A DNA stretch of 64,000 bases, taken from positions 124,001 to 188,000 of the forward strand of contig JARBJD010000064.1 of assembly GCA_033064195.1 (NCBI GenBank), in the 5' to 3' direction. Shown piece after piece: positions 1 through 9,947 of the stretch. The position numbers and the translations under genes are program-made. The notes beneath the pieces were generated by a model. That model worked only from the letters and a program-made list of their open reading frames with translations, had not been told where the DNA came from and searched no databases. Each line of letters opens with the position of its first letter. Positions within the stretch are counted from its first letter, which is position 1. The stretch is from Blattamonas nauphoetae. Taxonomy: Eukaryota; Preaxostyla; Oxymonadida.

Positions 1-2587
1 GGTTTGGGAGGAACGGGAGCAGGAGCTTGCGGTGGATTGGATGGGACGGTTTGGAAAGGGTTGTTTCGATGACGAGAAGCAAGGACCTGAAGGGAGGGAA
101 GAATGAGATGGATGAGAGAGGAGATAAAAGAGGGGTGGGTGGGAATTGAAGGGGAGAAAGGAAGGAGAGAGGAAGAGAAGATAGGAGAGAGGAAGAGAAT
201 CATGGCGAGTGGATGAATAGAATGGAGAAAGGAGAAGAAGAAGGGAGGAGATGACATACCATTCCGATTTTGTCAAGGGAGTGGATGATGTGTTCAAAGG
301 GAACTGGAACGTTCATAAAATGTTGGAAGTCAATTGCATTGTCCAAATTCGACGGGATTTCTCGATGTTTTCCTGAAAATCGACAGAAAAATGATGAAAA
401 ACGATCAAAAACGAGAATTCAAAACAAAAAAGAGGAAGACCTCAACGAAGAAGAAATCCAAAAAGGAAAAAAACGCGTTTTCACACCTCGAAACATCACA
501 AAACCGAACACGATCTGTGACAGCGTCTTCATCTGAGCGTTGACAGATCCAATCGACGCAAACCCCAACGACAGCCCAACATTGCCGTAAGCACTGACAA
601 GATCGAACAAAATCGACATCATCCGCACTTCGCCCGTGCTAATCCGCTTGTTTTCAATCATCGACACAACCATCACGCAGACAAAGATCATAATCACATC
701 GCGGACTTGTGGGTTGTCTTGTTGGGCCTCGAAGAATCTCAGGAAGTATCGAACGGCGATCATCCATTTTGTTTTGTTCGAACGCTTCTTTCTGATGCGG
801 AATTGAGGTTGGGGGCGGTTAAATGTCATTATTTGGCTTTCTGAGGCATTGATGCTGAAGAAGTCTGATGTTATGGTTTGATCGTCAGAGAAAGTCATAT
901 CTGAAGCGCCTTGGAGGAGATATGCCGGGAGCGGAACGAGGTCACCTTGTTCTTGAATGTTCGCTGTGAGATCGCTTCGCCTTTTCTCTTCATCGTGATC
1001 AACTTCCTGTCTTGATCTCTGCAATGCAAGTATGAAAGGAAAAGGTCCAAAAAACATGGAGATGATCATGCTCCACAAAGTGCAGTTGTTGAACGTATCC
1101 TCAGGCGTAATAGAACCTCCACAGGACCGAACATTGACCGCTGAGGCGAATGCTGAACAAATCACACTAAACCACTTTCCCCTCATTGGGCTTTCGACGG
1201 GAATAGCAGAATAAAGGTTTTTCCAGTCCAGTGCGCAGATAAAGATGAAATTGAGGAAAAAGAAGAGCGCCCAGAACACGGTCAGAAGTCTGGTTTCAAC
1301 TGACTCAAACATGTGTGTATAGCAGAGACGGCTCTTCTTCATGAGAAAGTGATATATGGGTCGCTTTGATTTGCTTCGAGATTTGAAGAAATTCATCATT
1401 AGACGGAAGAGGAGGGGAAAAAGAGTATTTCCGGATGTGATCAGAAGACCGATGGTAATCGTGATTAATGGGTACGCCGCGACATCTTTGAAGCCATTTG
1501 GGATGATTGAGAGGCCAGCGTTGTTGAATAGCGAAACAGAAGAGAATAACGCGAAGAAGAAAGGGTTTGTGTGAGATGAGGCAAGCAGGTTGCGTAAGTA
1601 AGACGAACTTAAGACAGAAATGAAGAATATGAGCGTTCCCGCGCCATAGCATAGCAGAGAATACAATATCACTGCCTTGATCAACTTCCCCATCGCTTGG
1701 TATTCGTAGACGGATTCGTACAGTGGCTCGTCTGAGATTAGAATGGGCTCTGTCTCCGCAGAAAGGTTGAGATACGAGAAAATGTGTTGGTTGAGATGAG
1801 GTCGTATTTGGGGCAGGTCGGATTGGATGGAATTTGACAGTCGCTGGACGATCACTTCTCGGTTGTTGTCAGCTTCCTCATTCTCTGGAACGGGAAGATA
1901 TCGCAGTTCATACGAAAATGAATCTGGGGTCGCCCGAACTAAATCCCCTAACGGCCTAGGTTCAGAGATTTTGTCGGTTTCGATGATCGTGTGTTTGTTT
2001 TTCAGCGGTATCATCGCTCCGTCGGGATCGAGGTATGGGACTCGAATTCCGCGGGGATGTCTGGTATCGTCCTCATAGAATATTCGATCAATATAACCTT
2101 GGCCGGTACTTCCTGCGACCCAGATCCTTCTTCGGTGTTTCTTCAATGTGTGGTGGAGTTGAGCTCTACGGATGATCATGGGAACAATAGAGAGAGGTAG
2201 AGAGCCTCCTAGCAACATAAGAAAAAACAAAATGATTTGCGATGACAGATGAAGCTTGGAGACATCGATCGACGAGAACCCCGTGAGGGTGATTGTAGAA
2301 ATAGCTAAATAAAACGCATCAACAAATGTTGGCAAGCTTTGATGCTTTGCATGGTGGTTGTGGGATTCAATAATAAATAGTGGGATTGATAGGATGAGTG
2401 AAGTGAGGAGAATGTAGGACTCGTGAATGAAGAGGTAGCGAGTCACAAACTCCTTAATAGAGTTGAACAGTCGACGCCCACGACTGAGCTTCACGTCGAC
2501 AATGTCCTCATCAAGGTCCATAACCAAGCTTCCGAGGAAGCGCCGTTCAAAAGTTTCAGTGTGGGCATTTGATCCTTCCTCTACCAT
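1..2587 (-). CDS. Trk/HKT-type potassium transporter, 3' end beyond window
   Basis: Integral membrane K+ (or Na+/K+) transporter of the TrkH/TRK/HKT superfamily. Four pore-loop units are visible: TLTGFSS (loop 1), SLFNNAGLSI (loop 2), a divergent ASAVNVRSCGG (loop 3) and SAYGNVGLSLG (loop 4), each between hydrophobic helices, with a long charged cytoplasmic loop as in fungal TRK1. An ORF runs upstream to 2656 without an ATG; the first ATG (MVEEGSNAH) is at 2587. The reading frame ends early unless two introns are removed: 373-486 and 87-259, both GT-AG. Exons are 487-2587, 260-372 and 86 to beyond 1. Splicing restores FRGKHREIPSNLDNAID, which matches the RGRHRGLPYALDRA block that follows the last pore in fungal TRK proteins, so the introns are well supported. 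The tail is proline-rich (NPPQAPAPVPP). The amylase gene ends 134 bp upstream on the same strand. Confidence 0.92.
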
Positions 2588-2721
2588 TTCACAAAAAACG
2601 AGAAACAGAATGACTGTATTGTGGGAAAGAATTGTGACACTCTTCGAAAGACTCAAACTGATAGACTCAACAACGCAAATGCATCGGAATCCACTTCAGG
2701 AGTCATTCACACTTCTCTCTC

Positions 2722-4608
2722 TTACATCTTCATCCAGGCACGCATGGCAGCGATAATTTCAGCATCTCTGTGAACACGGGTGTAATCACCTCCTTCATAT
2801 GCCTTCGCGCCAGCGACGTAAGCAGGAGCATATGAACGAGATTTGCATGTCTCACAAGTGACCTTGCACAGCGAGCAGTCGCTCTGTCCATCAGGGATCG
2901 ATTTCACACCGTTCAGGAAGTAATACGAGGAGAGAACAAGACGGATTGGATATTCGTTGTCGTTGTCATTCACTTCGTATGGATCTTGGAAGAGCTTGAC
3001 TTCGTAAGCACGATGCTTGTCTGGGGCACATCCCTTCACAAGCACGCATCCTTTGTCGTGCATATCACGGGAGGACGAGCCATCATTCTGTTGATCGTGA
3101 TCGTCGTTTTGGATCACCTTTCTTGTTCTGGACAGTGTGCCTTCATCGTTGTTTGGCTCGTTAGGGTATCCACACCACCAGATCTTCACTTTTTCAATGT
3201 CAGAGTCGGATAGACCAACAGCCTTCATTTCACGAGTGAGACCAGTTGTGTACGAATATTGCGAGTCGCGGACGAGAAGATAAGCTTCTCCTCCCGTCAG
3301 CACCTCAAGCCATGTGATCCAATCTTCGGGGATGTTCCCTCCGAGGTTAGCCTTGAATTTGGCGAAGATGGCAGCAAGATCTTTTGGATGGATGTGTTTG
3401 GCTGCATCGATACGGAATCCGGAGAAACCGATGGAGAGGAGATCAACAAAGTAATCAGCAATGCGCTGTCTGACATAATCCTTGCTTGTATCCAGATCAC
3501 ACAGACCACTGAGCCAGCCTGTGTTGAGGAGATATGGATCACTCCATGAGTTCAGAGCTTTGTCGCAATGGAAGTCCATTGGGCCGTAAGGCACGCCTGG
3601 GAACTCGAGAGCGTTGTTTGCCTTTCCGTTCCAGTCGTTGTATCCGTATGTGTATGCTGGAGTGTAATATGGACTGATGTTCTCTCCAGCTGAGCTGTTC
3701 TTTGGTGGCCAGTACGTGCAACCGGAGTTTGGATTGCGATGGAAGCTGGCGTCATTTCCATTGCCAGTCATGTGGTTGACAACAGCGTCGGCGTAGACAC
3801 GGACACCAACGGATCGGCACGTGTTGATCATCTTTCGGAGCTGGTCGCGAGTTCCGGCACGGCCTTGGAGACGATATGAGACTGGTTGATACATGAAGTA
3901 CCATGGATTGAGCTCGTTTTCGAACGGTTGGACAGACATGACCTGTTCGTGGTGGGGGAAGAGTTTCACTCCCAAATAACCAGCATCGGCGAGGATTTGG
4001 CATTCCTTCTCGATATCTTCATCTGGCCAGCCGAACATCTCAACAATAGCACCCTTCTGGCCATTGCGGAAATCGCCAGGTCGAGACTTGATCGGAGCGG
4101 CGTTCCAGATAAAGTCGATATCATCAAGCACGAGAGTCTCACCAGTGCGAGCAATCACAGAAACCTTGAGTTGGCCAGTGAAAGACTTGTCAAAGACACG
4201 AGACGCAGCGCTTTGGAAAGTTCCGTTGAATCCGTATTGGAGCTGAAGACTTGATGCTGTTTTTGTGACAATAGTGACAACACATTGAGTGTGGGCAGCG
4301 TTGTATTGAAGACGAGCATAGCCTTGCAGAACGCTCATATCTTGGAATCCCTTCAACCAACGAGAGTGGTTTCGTGGGGGAGTGTTCCAAAGTTTGGTTG
4401 CATGTTTCGCATCCATGCTTCCATCTGAGCTGGTGCAGCCGACACCTTCGTGGATTTGGCAGCCAGGAAGATCAGTGTCAGAATTGTAGTTGATCGGAAC
4501 ATTGACTTCGGTTTGTTTACGAGATTTAACTGCATAGTAGACACCTGGGACGGTAAGAGTCGTACTGAGCAGCAAAGATCCCACAAAAATTGAGAGAAGT
4601 GACAGCAT
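2722..4608 (-). CDS. Secreted alpha-amylase, glycoside hydrolase family 13
   Basis: Hydrolyses alpha-1,4 bonds of starch or glycogen. The 628-aa protein begins with a hydrophobic stretch (LLSIFVGSLLLSTTLTV) that reads as a signal peptide or signal anchor, so it should be secreted or sit in a digestive vacuole. The (beta/alpha)8 barrel shows the four conserved GH13 regions: DAVVNH at about 274-279, GFRIDAAKH at about 397-405 with the nucleophile Asp401, the acid/base Glu435 in WLEVLTGG, and NDDHD at about 501-505 with the transition-state Asp. Residues about 80-170 before the barrel are beta-rich and may be an accessory or starch-binding module. It ends with a Cys-rich segment (CSLCKVTCETC). 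No intron is needed. The start is the first ATG before the hydrophobic run. It fits an anaerobe living in an insect gut on starch or glycogen, but that habitat is inferred. Confidence 0.95.
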   Translation of the reverse strand: MLSLLSIFVGSLLLSTTLTVPGVYYAVKSRKQTEVNVPINYNSDTDLPGCQIHEGVGCTSSDGSMDAKHATKLWNTPPRNHSRWLKGFQDMSVLQGYARLQYNAAHTQCVVTIVTKTASSLQLQYGFNGTFQSAASRVFDKSFTGQLKVSVIARTGETLVLDDIDFIWNAAPIKSRPGDFRNGQKGAIVEMFGWPDEDIEKECQILADAGYLGVKLFPHHEQVMSVQPFENELNPWYFMYQPVSYRLQGRAGTRDQLRKMINTCRSVGVRVYADAVVNHMTGNGNDASFHRNPNSGCTYWPPKNSSAGENISPYYTPAYTYGYNDWNGKANNALEFPGVPYGPMDFHCDKALNSWSDPYLLNTGWLSGLCDLDTSKDYVRQRIADYFVDLLSIGFSGFRIDAAKHIHPKDLAAIFAKFKANLGGNIPEDWITWLEVLTGGEAYLLVRDSQYSYTTGLTREMKAVGLSDSDIEKVKIWWCGYPNEPNNDEGTLSRTRKVIQNDDHDQQNDGSSSRDMHDKGCVLVKGCAPDKHRAYEVKLFQDPYEVNDNDNEYPIRLVLSSYYFLNGVKSIPDGQSDCSLCKVTCETCKSRSYAPAYVAGAKAYEGGDYTRVHRDAEIIAAMRAWMKM

Positions 4609-4843
4609 TTTCGAAAAAGAGGAGAGTGCTTATTTGGGGGGTTCCATTTTCCCAACATTTTTTGGCCCGTTTTTCGGAAAGTGTAACAATAAAACAAATC
4701 CTTAGAAAGAGAGAAACATAAAGAAACAGTGATTGACGATTTTGTGGAGAGAGAAGATATTATGACTGTTTAGACACTTTCCCAGTCTCCCTTATTGTTA
4801 AATAAAGGGGTGAATTCTCAAAATCTTCGAGAATAAGTTGAGA
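4609..4843. promoter_or_regulatory. Divergent intergenic region between amylase and NTPase genes
   Basis: This 235-bp spacer must hold both promoters because the genes diverge from it. It is A/T-rich with short A-tracts and a purine-rich run near 4706-4755. I see no motif I can name, and no initiator element is established for this lineage to my knowledge. Confidence 0.35.
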
Positions 4844-7800
4844 ATGCCAGTTAAATTCTTTATCGTGACAGGTCCAACATCAGCGGGGAAATCTAGTGTC
4901 CTCCTCCACCTCTCTGCGAAACTCTCAGCCCAATATCCGAACCGTCTTTTCGGGCTCATCTCTCCTTCACTCTTCTCCTCAAGAACGAAAGTTGCTCAAT
5001 CGTTCCTAAACCTTCATGCTTCTTCTGTTTCTTTGGCAGCGAATGACCTGTTTGTGCGTTATTCTCTCTTTTCATGTTTTTTTTGACTGCTCTCTTTCCC
5101 AGCTCATCTTTACCGCAACACCCAACATCCATCAAATTAACCCACACTCACCTCTTTCCCGATCTTACAAGCTCTCATTCTCAAACTCTCCCTCAACAAT
5201 TCTCAACACCAAAATGCCAGTCTGTACTCGCAATATCTCTCGTTTTTCTCGTTCTTGCTCTTATTTCCATCACTCTTCATTCAGATACTTCTTTTATCAG
5301 CCTCATTTCGATATCGCCTCGTCAATTCTCACACAATCATAGTACCCGGACAAACCCGTTAGAGCGGATAAACCCGTTAAAGCGATCGACATTAATGCAC
5401 CTGTGTCAATTCTTCTCCCTGCTAAACCTTCCACTCCACGTGCTTGTTTCTCTGAATCATTCTTGAAGACTACAATCATCTTTCAAATAAAGAAAATGAA
5501 ATGGAAGGGGTCAGATCTAGTCGAAGTTTGTTCTGAGCTTTATTGGTCTCTTCCCTGGTGCGCGAGAGATTATTCTGTGTGCTTCGAGCTCGTTCTCTTC
5601 ATCGTCCCTTGAACTATGTCGTCGTTTGTGTTTCTGGATGTGCTGCGCTCCTTCCTCCAGTTCGGCATCGCTTTCATCCGATTCTTCCATTGTTTGCATC
5701 AGCTCCTCACCACTGAGTAATTGCTTGATGGAAAAAACAACATCCATTGGGTCTCCTGAATAATCATCATCCCAAACATCGACGCCATTGTCTCTCCTGT
5801 TTGCTGGAAGACGTTCATTGATGTGTCTCCTCCAAGCTTCTTGGACGGATTGGTTGCCTAAAACCTTACACGAGAGGGAGAATCCACCAGTTTCAATTGG
5901 AGGAGCCCCTTCTGGCAGTGGAGTCAGAATGAGATTGCTATCGAAGGGTTCGATCCCAGTATCTCGGAACGATTTTTGTACAGTCTCCTTGATCAAAGCT
6001 CGCTGTACTTTCCCTTCGAGTTTTGAAAGCCAGGGGATCAGAGCTGTGTCGCGAAGTGACTTGGATGGGAACGGTGGCATCGTTTTCATCTCTGTTTTAA
6101 AATTTGCATTAGAATACAAGTCGTTTGGTTGGAGGAAGCTACTAGTGTTAGCGGGGAGGCAGAGCACGTCGAGCCCTTGCAAGGCAACATCCCGCCACAA
6201 ATCTGGAATCCGACGACTGGAGTGACCGTCCAAAATAAGTAGGGCCCTTGATTCTTCAGAGATACCTTTATCTTTCTTTCTTTGTGCGATATCGGAAAGG
6301 AGATGGTCTTTGATGATATCACCGAAGATTTCTTTGTTCATCCAGCCGCGATCAGATATGTGCAGCTTAAAATGAACAGGGAGATAATTCTGGAGGGCTT
6401 CGCAATAATGTCGATCAGGAAGTATGATATGGGTCGTGAAAGTCTCCCCATCCGCACAAGTGATGAAGAAGAGTGTGCAGGAGAAAATCTTGTGCACTGG
6501 GTTGACGAAGGTCTTCTTGAGAGATTTCAACCCGATTCTGAACGCTGTAATATTCTCTGTCGTGAGTAAGCTCGTTTCGTCAGCATTGAATATTAGAGAT
6601 GGGCTGTAATCATGTTGTCGTTTGAGTTGAGCAAGCTGTTCAAAGAAAGGTCGGACATGAGCTCTCGATTTTGCTCGCCGTCTCGCCTCTTCCATCGGTT
6701 CTGGTCTCTTGGCATGAAGATTAGGAAACTGTTTGTACCATTTTCTGGCCCAGTCAGAGCTCGGTTTGTGCAAGTTTGTGGCTTTCAGACATGTGCGAGC
6801 CTGAGCAATGACCAATGCCTTCAAGACTGTGAAATTGGAATTGAATCTCATACCATCTCGGAGATATCTTGATAGGTTGGGTTGTACCCAGAATCAATCA
6901 ACTCCATCATTTCGCGATGCAGTCTGTCATTTTCGTCCCCAATCAGAAAAGAAGGTCGACCTTGTCTTTGGATCGGTCTTCCGACGAGTATCCTGTTCCT
7001 TGCTCTCCGCTTTTGTCCATCAGTCAGTGTATCCTCTGCCTCCAATGTGATGTCCTTGATATTGATTATCTCACCATCATCAAGAGTCACTGTGGTTGGA
7101 GCATTCGCCTTTCGGGTTCTCCTGTGTGGCTGCAACAGGAATGCAAGTATTTCTGGCGTCTGCTGCTCCGCGGTTTCCTCCATTCAAAAGTCCCATACCT
7201 GTTCAACAAAGTCAGAACGAAGTCACCTCACATTCCAGAATTCACCCTGACATTTACTTACGACGTTGACAGATCAGTTCTCAGAAGGGGAGGAGAAAGA
7301 TGAAGTGGATGTTACGAAACGGGTTTATCGGAGATACCGGGTTTGTCCGGGTACTATCAATCACCTCCTTCAACAAAGCCATTTCAGCTTCCACCCTCCC
7401 CTCCACCTCACAAATCTCATCTCCTCCCCCTCACACAACACCACCTCTCTTCTTCATGTTTGATGAAGTCGGGATGTTCGAGGTGAAGAACAAGGGATAT
7501 GTGAAGGATTATTCGCTGTTTATCTTCCTCCAGGATATGCTCAAGCAAGCTGCTACAATTGTTCCATCCGTTTTCATCATCATTTCCATTCGTCCCTTCC
7601 TCCTGACCACTTTTCTGCGCATTCTTCTGTCGGATGATCTTCCATCGGCGTGTTCCACAGCTGGAACGAATGCAGGCGATCGATTCGGACAGGATTGGAG
7701 GGGAATGGTTGATGAAGCCCAAACATTGGTGAAATCAAACCAACTTTTGTCACCTCTGATCAACTTCTTTCTGGTTCATCCCATGAACGAATCCCAGGAC

Positions 7801-7923
7801 AATTTAGCGCCAGTTTGCGAAGAACCTCAGCCTCCATCGTTTATCTTTGGAGACCAAGTTCAGGATTCCGAGATGGCCTCATTGGAAGCCGAGAAACTCG
7901 TCACTATTCTCAAAGACTTGTGA
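4844..7923 (+). CDS. THEP1-like P-loop NTPase, interrupted by a pogo-like transposon
   Basis: Probable nucleoside triphosphatase. The N-terminus MPVKFFIVTGPTSAGKSS holds a Walker A motif at once after the start; the ATG at 4844 is preferred over an upstream non-ATG codon. A Walker B-like FFMFDEVGMFEVKNKGYV resembles the DEVGPLELxGKGF block of THEP1-type NTPases. Coding blocks: 4844-5053, intron 5054-5102 (GTGCGT...CCCAG), 5103-5219, intron 5220-5300 (GTCTGT...ATCAG), 5301-5339, then the transposon 5340-7356 with a repeated TCA, then 7360-7923. Leaving out the element and one TCA gives an uninterrupted frame of about 309 aa, so the gene was whole just before insertion. As it stands the reading frame is broken in its middle, between Walker A and Walker B. 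The family assignment rests on two motifs only; any small P-loop ATPase is an alternative. Confidence 0.62.
5340..7356 (-). mobile_element. Pogo/Tigger-like DNA transposon, 2.0 kb, 3-bp TSD
   Basis: Ends are inverted repeats starting TAGTACCCGGACAAACCCG, followed on both sides by a second GATAAACCCG block about 8 bp further in. Flanks carry TCA at 5337-5339 and 7357-7359, read as a 3-bp target-site duplication; with it the host NTPase frame closes, whereas a TA duplication would need a different exon frame. The only cargo is a transposase on the minus strand. Both ends and the target duplication are intact, so the insertion is young. Confidence 0.88.
5517..7183 (-). CDS. DDE_1-type transposase (pogo/Tigger/CENP-B-like), two overlapping frames
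   Basis: Cut-and-paste transposase. The N-terminal frame (6848-7183, MEETAEQQ...) carries a basic region and a helical segment ending TYQDISEMV. The second frame (5517-6851, 444 aa) continues a CENP-B-like DNA-binding helix region (WARKWYKQFPNLHAKR) and the catalytic core: LIFNADETS (first Asp), a GWMN motif as in Tigger, LLILDGHSSR (second Asp) and CLPANTSSFLQPND (third Asp), with 35 residues between the last two, giving DD35D. The two frames overlap by four bases at TATGAG (6848-6851). The protein similarity looks continuous across this point, so it is either a single frameshift that splits one gene or a genuine overlap. A DGxE-rich acidic stretch and a basic tail close the protein. Confidence 0.85.
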
Positions 7924-8135
7924 CAGATACACCGAATATATTAGCTTCCTCACATTGAATCTGTGGAGTTTTCTCCCTTTCCAGTTCCATTTCTGAAAAA
8001 ATCATGGGATCCTTGCCGGATTTTGTGAGAAAATTCCCGGTTGACGAAAAAGGCAACTGAAGTGTGATAAAGCCAAAAAAAGCTATGTAAGTTCAAGAAA
8101 CAAGATACAGACGAACATATCAACTAATATATCTC

Positions 8136-8161
8136 TCTCGAACAAACATATGGTTCGAGAT
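8136..8161 (-). other. Short hairpin in the 3' flank of the copine gene
   Basis: An 8-bp perfect stem (TCTCGAAC with GTTCGAGA) around a 9-nt loop lies about 50 nt beyond the copine stop, between two convergent genes. It could help 3' end formation; it is short enough to be chance. Confidence 0.3.
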
Positions 8162-8209
8162 CACGTGAGAGAATCAAGATACCCGAGCTTCTTTATAGCA
8201 AGATATCTG

Positions 8210-9263
8210 TCAAGATTCACAGATCACAAGGGAGAATAAAACAGACTGATCAGGGATTTCCATAAGACAAGAGAGCGCAAAAGCGGGAATAAAGTTGTTT
8301 CTGTGGCGTTGTTTGACTTCGTGGAAATCAACAAATTGGAACTAAAAAAAGGAATAATGGACGCAGAGAAATACATTGTCGAAAACACGACGAGGGATTC
8401 GATCGTCAAATGTCTCCATAAGGTCCCTGTGACGAAAAGAAGAATTTAAAATGTGGAGCGATCAAACCATGGACCATCACCAACTCCAATGCACACGATG
8501 CTCAGAGCTGTCTTGCTCGCTTCGACAATGGCATCGATGGTTCGTTTTTCGCTATTAACTTGGCCGTCTGTGACAATCACGAGGATGTGGTACTGATCGA
8601 GAGTTGTGTGAAAGAGGAGAAATTAGAGAGAATTAGTTGTGAAGAGGATAGCGGAATACTTGCTTTGTCTCTTTCACGATCCGAATAGCTTCATAGATCA
8701 GTGGAGCGAAATCTGTAGGACCACAAAGATCGATCGTCGGAGTTATTTCTTGATATCGCCTCAAAACCTCCTGAAACCCATCACAGGGTCGATCAGGATA
8801 GAAGGGCATGACAGTGAGATCCCTGAGACATAATTAAACGATGTGGGATCAAACCTAGATTTTTCATCTCCGAATCCATATGCTGGAATGAGGTGATCAT
8901 CTGAAAGAGATAAAGTGAATGTATTACCAACCATCAAATGGTTCCAACGTTTCGCCGAGGATTTCAATGACCTCCATGTACGGATTTTTCACGGACAGAT
9001 CATGGAGACATTTCCCTCCAAATGTACGTGCTCCCTGAAAGAGAGATGATCAAGATGAAAGAACGAGAACAAACTGTGACATTGTTTGAGCCAGTATAGT
9101 CGATTCCAAAGATAAGATTCGAGCTTTCCAGTCCGGCTTGTTGGATGGCTGTTTGGACCTTCGATAAGAATAAGAAACAATTGAGAAGTATTACCTCTTT
9201 GAGTGTACTGAATCGATCAGGATTGAACTTTGGTGGCTTGTAATTCGACGAACCGCAACCCAT
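8210..9263 (-). CDS. Copine / RGLG-type vWA-domain protein with seven tiny introns
   Basis: Calcium-dependent membrane-trafficking or signalling adaptor of the copine family; closest in wording to plant RGLG proteins but without a RING finger. Exons on the minus strand: 9195-9263, 9081-9158, 8932-9034, 8855-8900, 8660-8822, 8468-8592, 8375-8426, 8210-8341. Introns are 36, 46, 31, 32, 67, 41 and 33 nt, all GT-AG, and the exons sum to 768 nt, 255 aa plus TGA. The protein starts MGCGSS, a good N-myristoylation signal, then runs through [17 protein letters not shown] (MIDAS-like DxTxSN), [82 protein letters not shown] and FQFVDFHEV, in the family order. It covers the whole copine domain, so the gene is complete. 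The 3' neighbour is convergent and 286 bp away. Confidence 0.93.
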
Positions 9264-9947
9264 CGAGGGAAGTTGGTATGGATCGGATCTACGAAGTCTT
9301 ATCGATCACGAAACCAAAGTCGTATGTTACTCGAGGATGTCATATCCTCAGCATATGTTAAAAAAACAGATTCGATAGTATCGATGAGTGAAAGAAAGAA
9401 AGATGAACGAACTCAATCGAAGAAAGACGGCGTGAGGCCTTGGTCATCACCAACAAAATGAGTGAATGTTGTTCGTTGAGTCCATTCGACAGGAGGAACA
9501 CGCAAAGAAGAGCGAGACTGGTTAAGAATCGCTAAGATGGATACGAAAGGGGATGGATGAGAAATCAAGAAGAAAAAGATGTGATTGATTGTAGTGAGAT
9601 GGTGTGTGACATCGAACGAGACGAGTCATGGGTCGACTCATCCCGTTCGATAAATAGTTGAGATAGTGTTCGCCAGGATTAGTGAGTGGGTTGGCGATGT
9701 GGAAGAAAGAAAGAACTTGCACGCTCAAATTGAGAGGACTTTAGTCTTTTGACTTGTCATCCAACAAGAGAGCGACAGGCAGTGAGATGAGAACGAAATG
9801 AGAGTGGATCCAGATCGAAAGGTGTGACAGATGACGTGTGATGCATTGTGAAACGATGGAGAACGAAAAGTGAAGAATTGAACGTGAAACAATTGAAGTG
9901 ATTGAAATCCGTTAGGATGATCATGCAAATGAACTTCTGGAAAGCGA
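9264..9947. other. Intergenic region: copine promoter and 3' flank of the giant receptor gene
   Basis: No coding frame with any recognisable motif. It must hold the copine promoter and the 3' untranslated part of the receptor gene that ends at 9948. The one structure I can support is the hairpin at 9611-9651, listed on its own. Confidence 0.5.
9611..9651 (-). other. 17-bp stem-loop, fully paired only as minus-strand RNA
   Basis: Arms 9611-9627 and 9635-9651 around a 7-nt loop pair at 15 of 17 positions as DNA. Read as minus-strand RNA, the two mismatches become G-U wobbles, so the stem is complete. It lies about 300 nt beyond the stop of the receptor gene, which is transcribed in that direction. 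A 3'-end or regulatory RNA structure is possible; no family is recognised. Confidence 0.5.

Noticed and set aside
5340-7356. TA target duplication for the pogo-like element
   Set aside because: It would be the family norm and gives an open frame with a different intron acceptor, but the TCA reading gives a better exon and matches the second element, where only the 3-bp TTA duplication restores the host frame.
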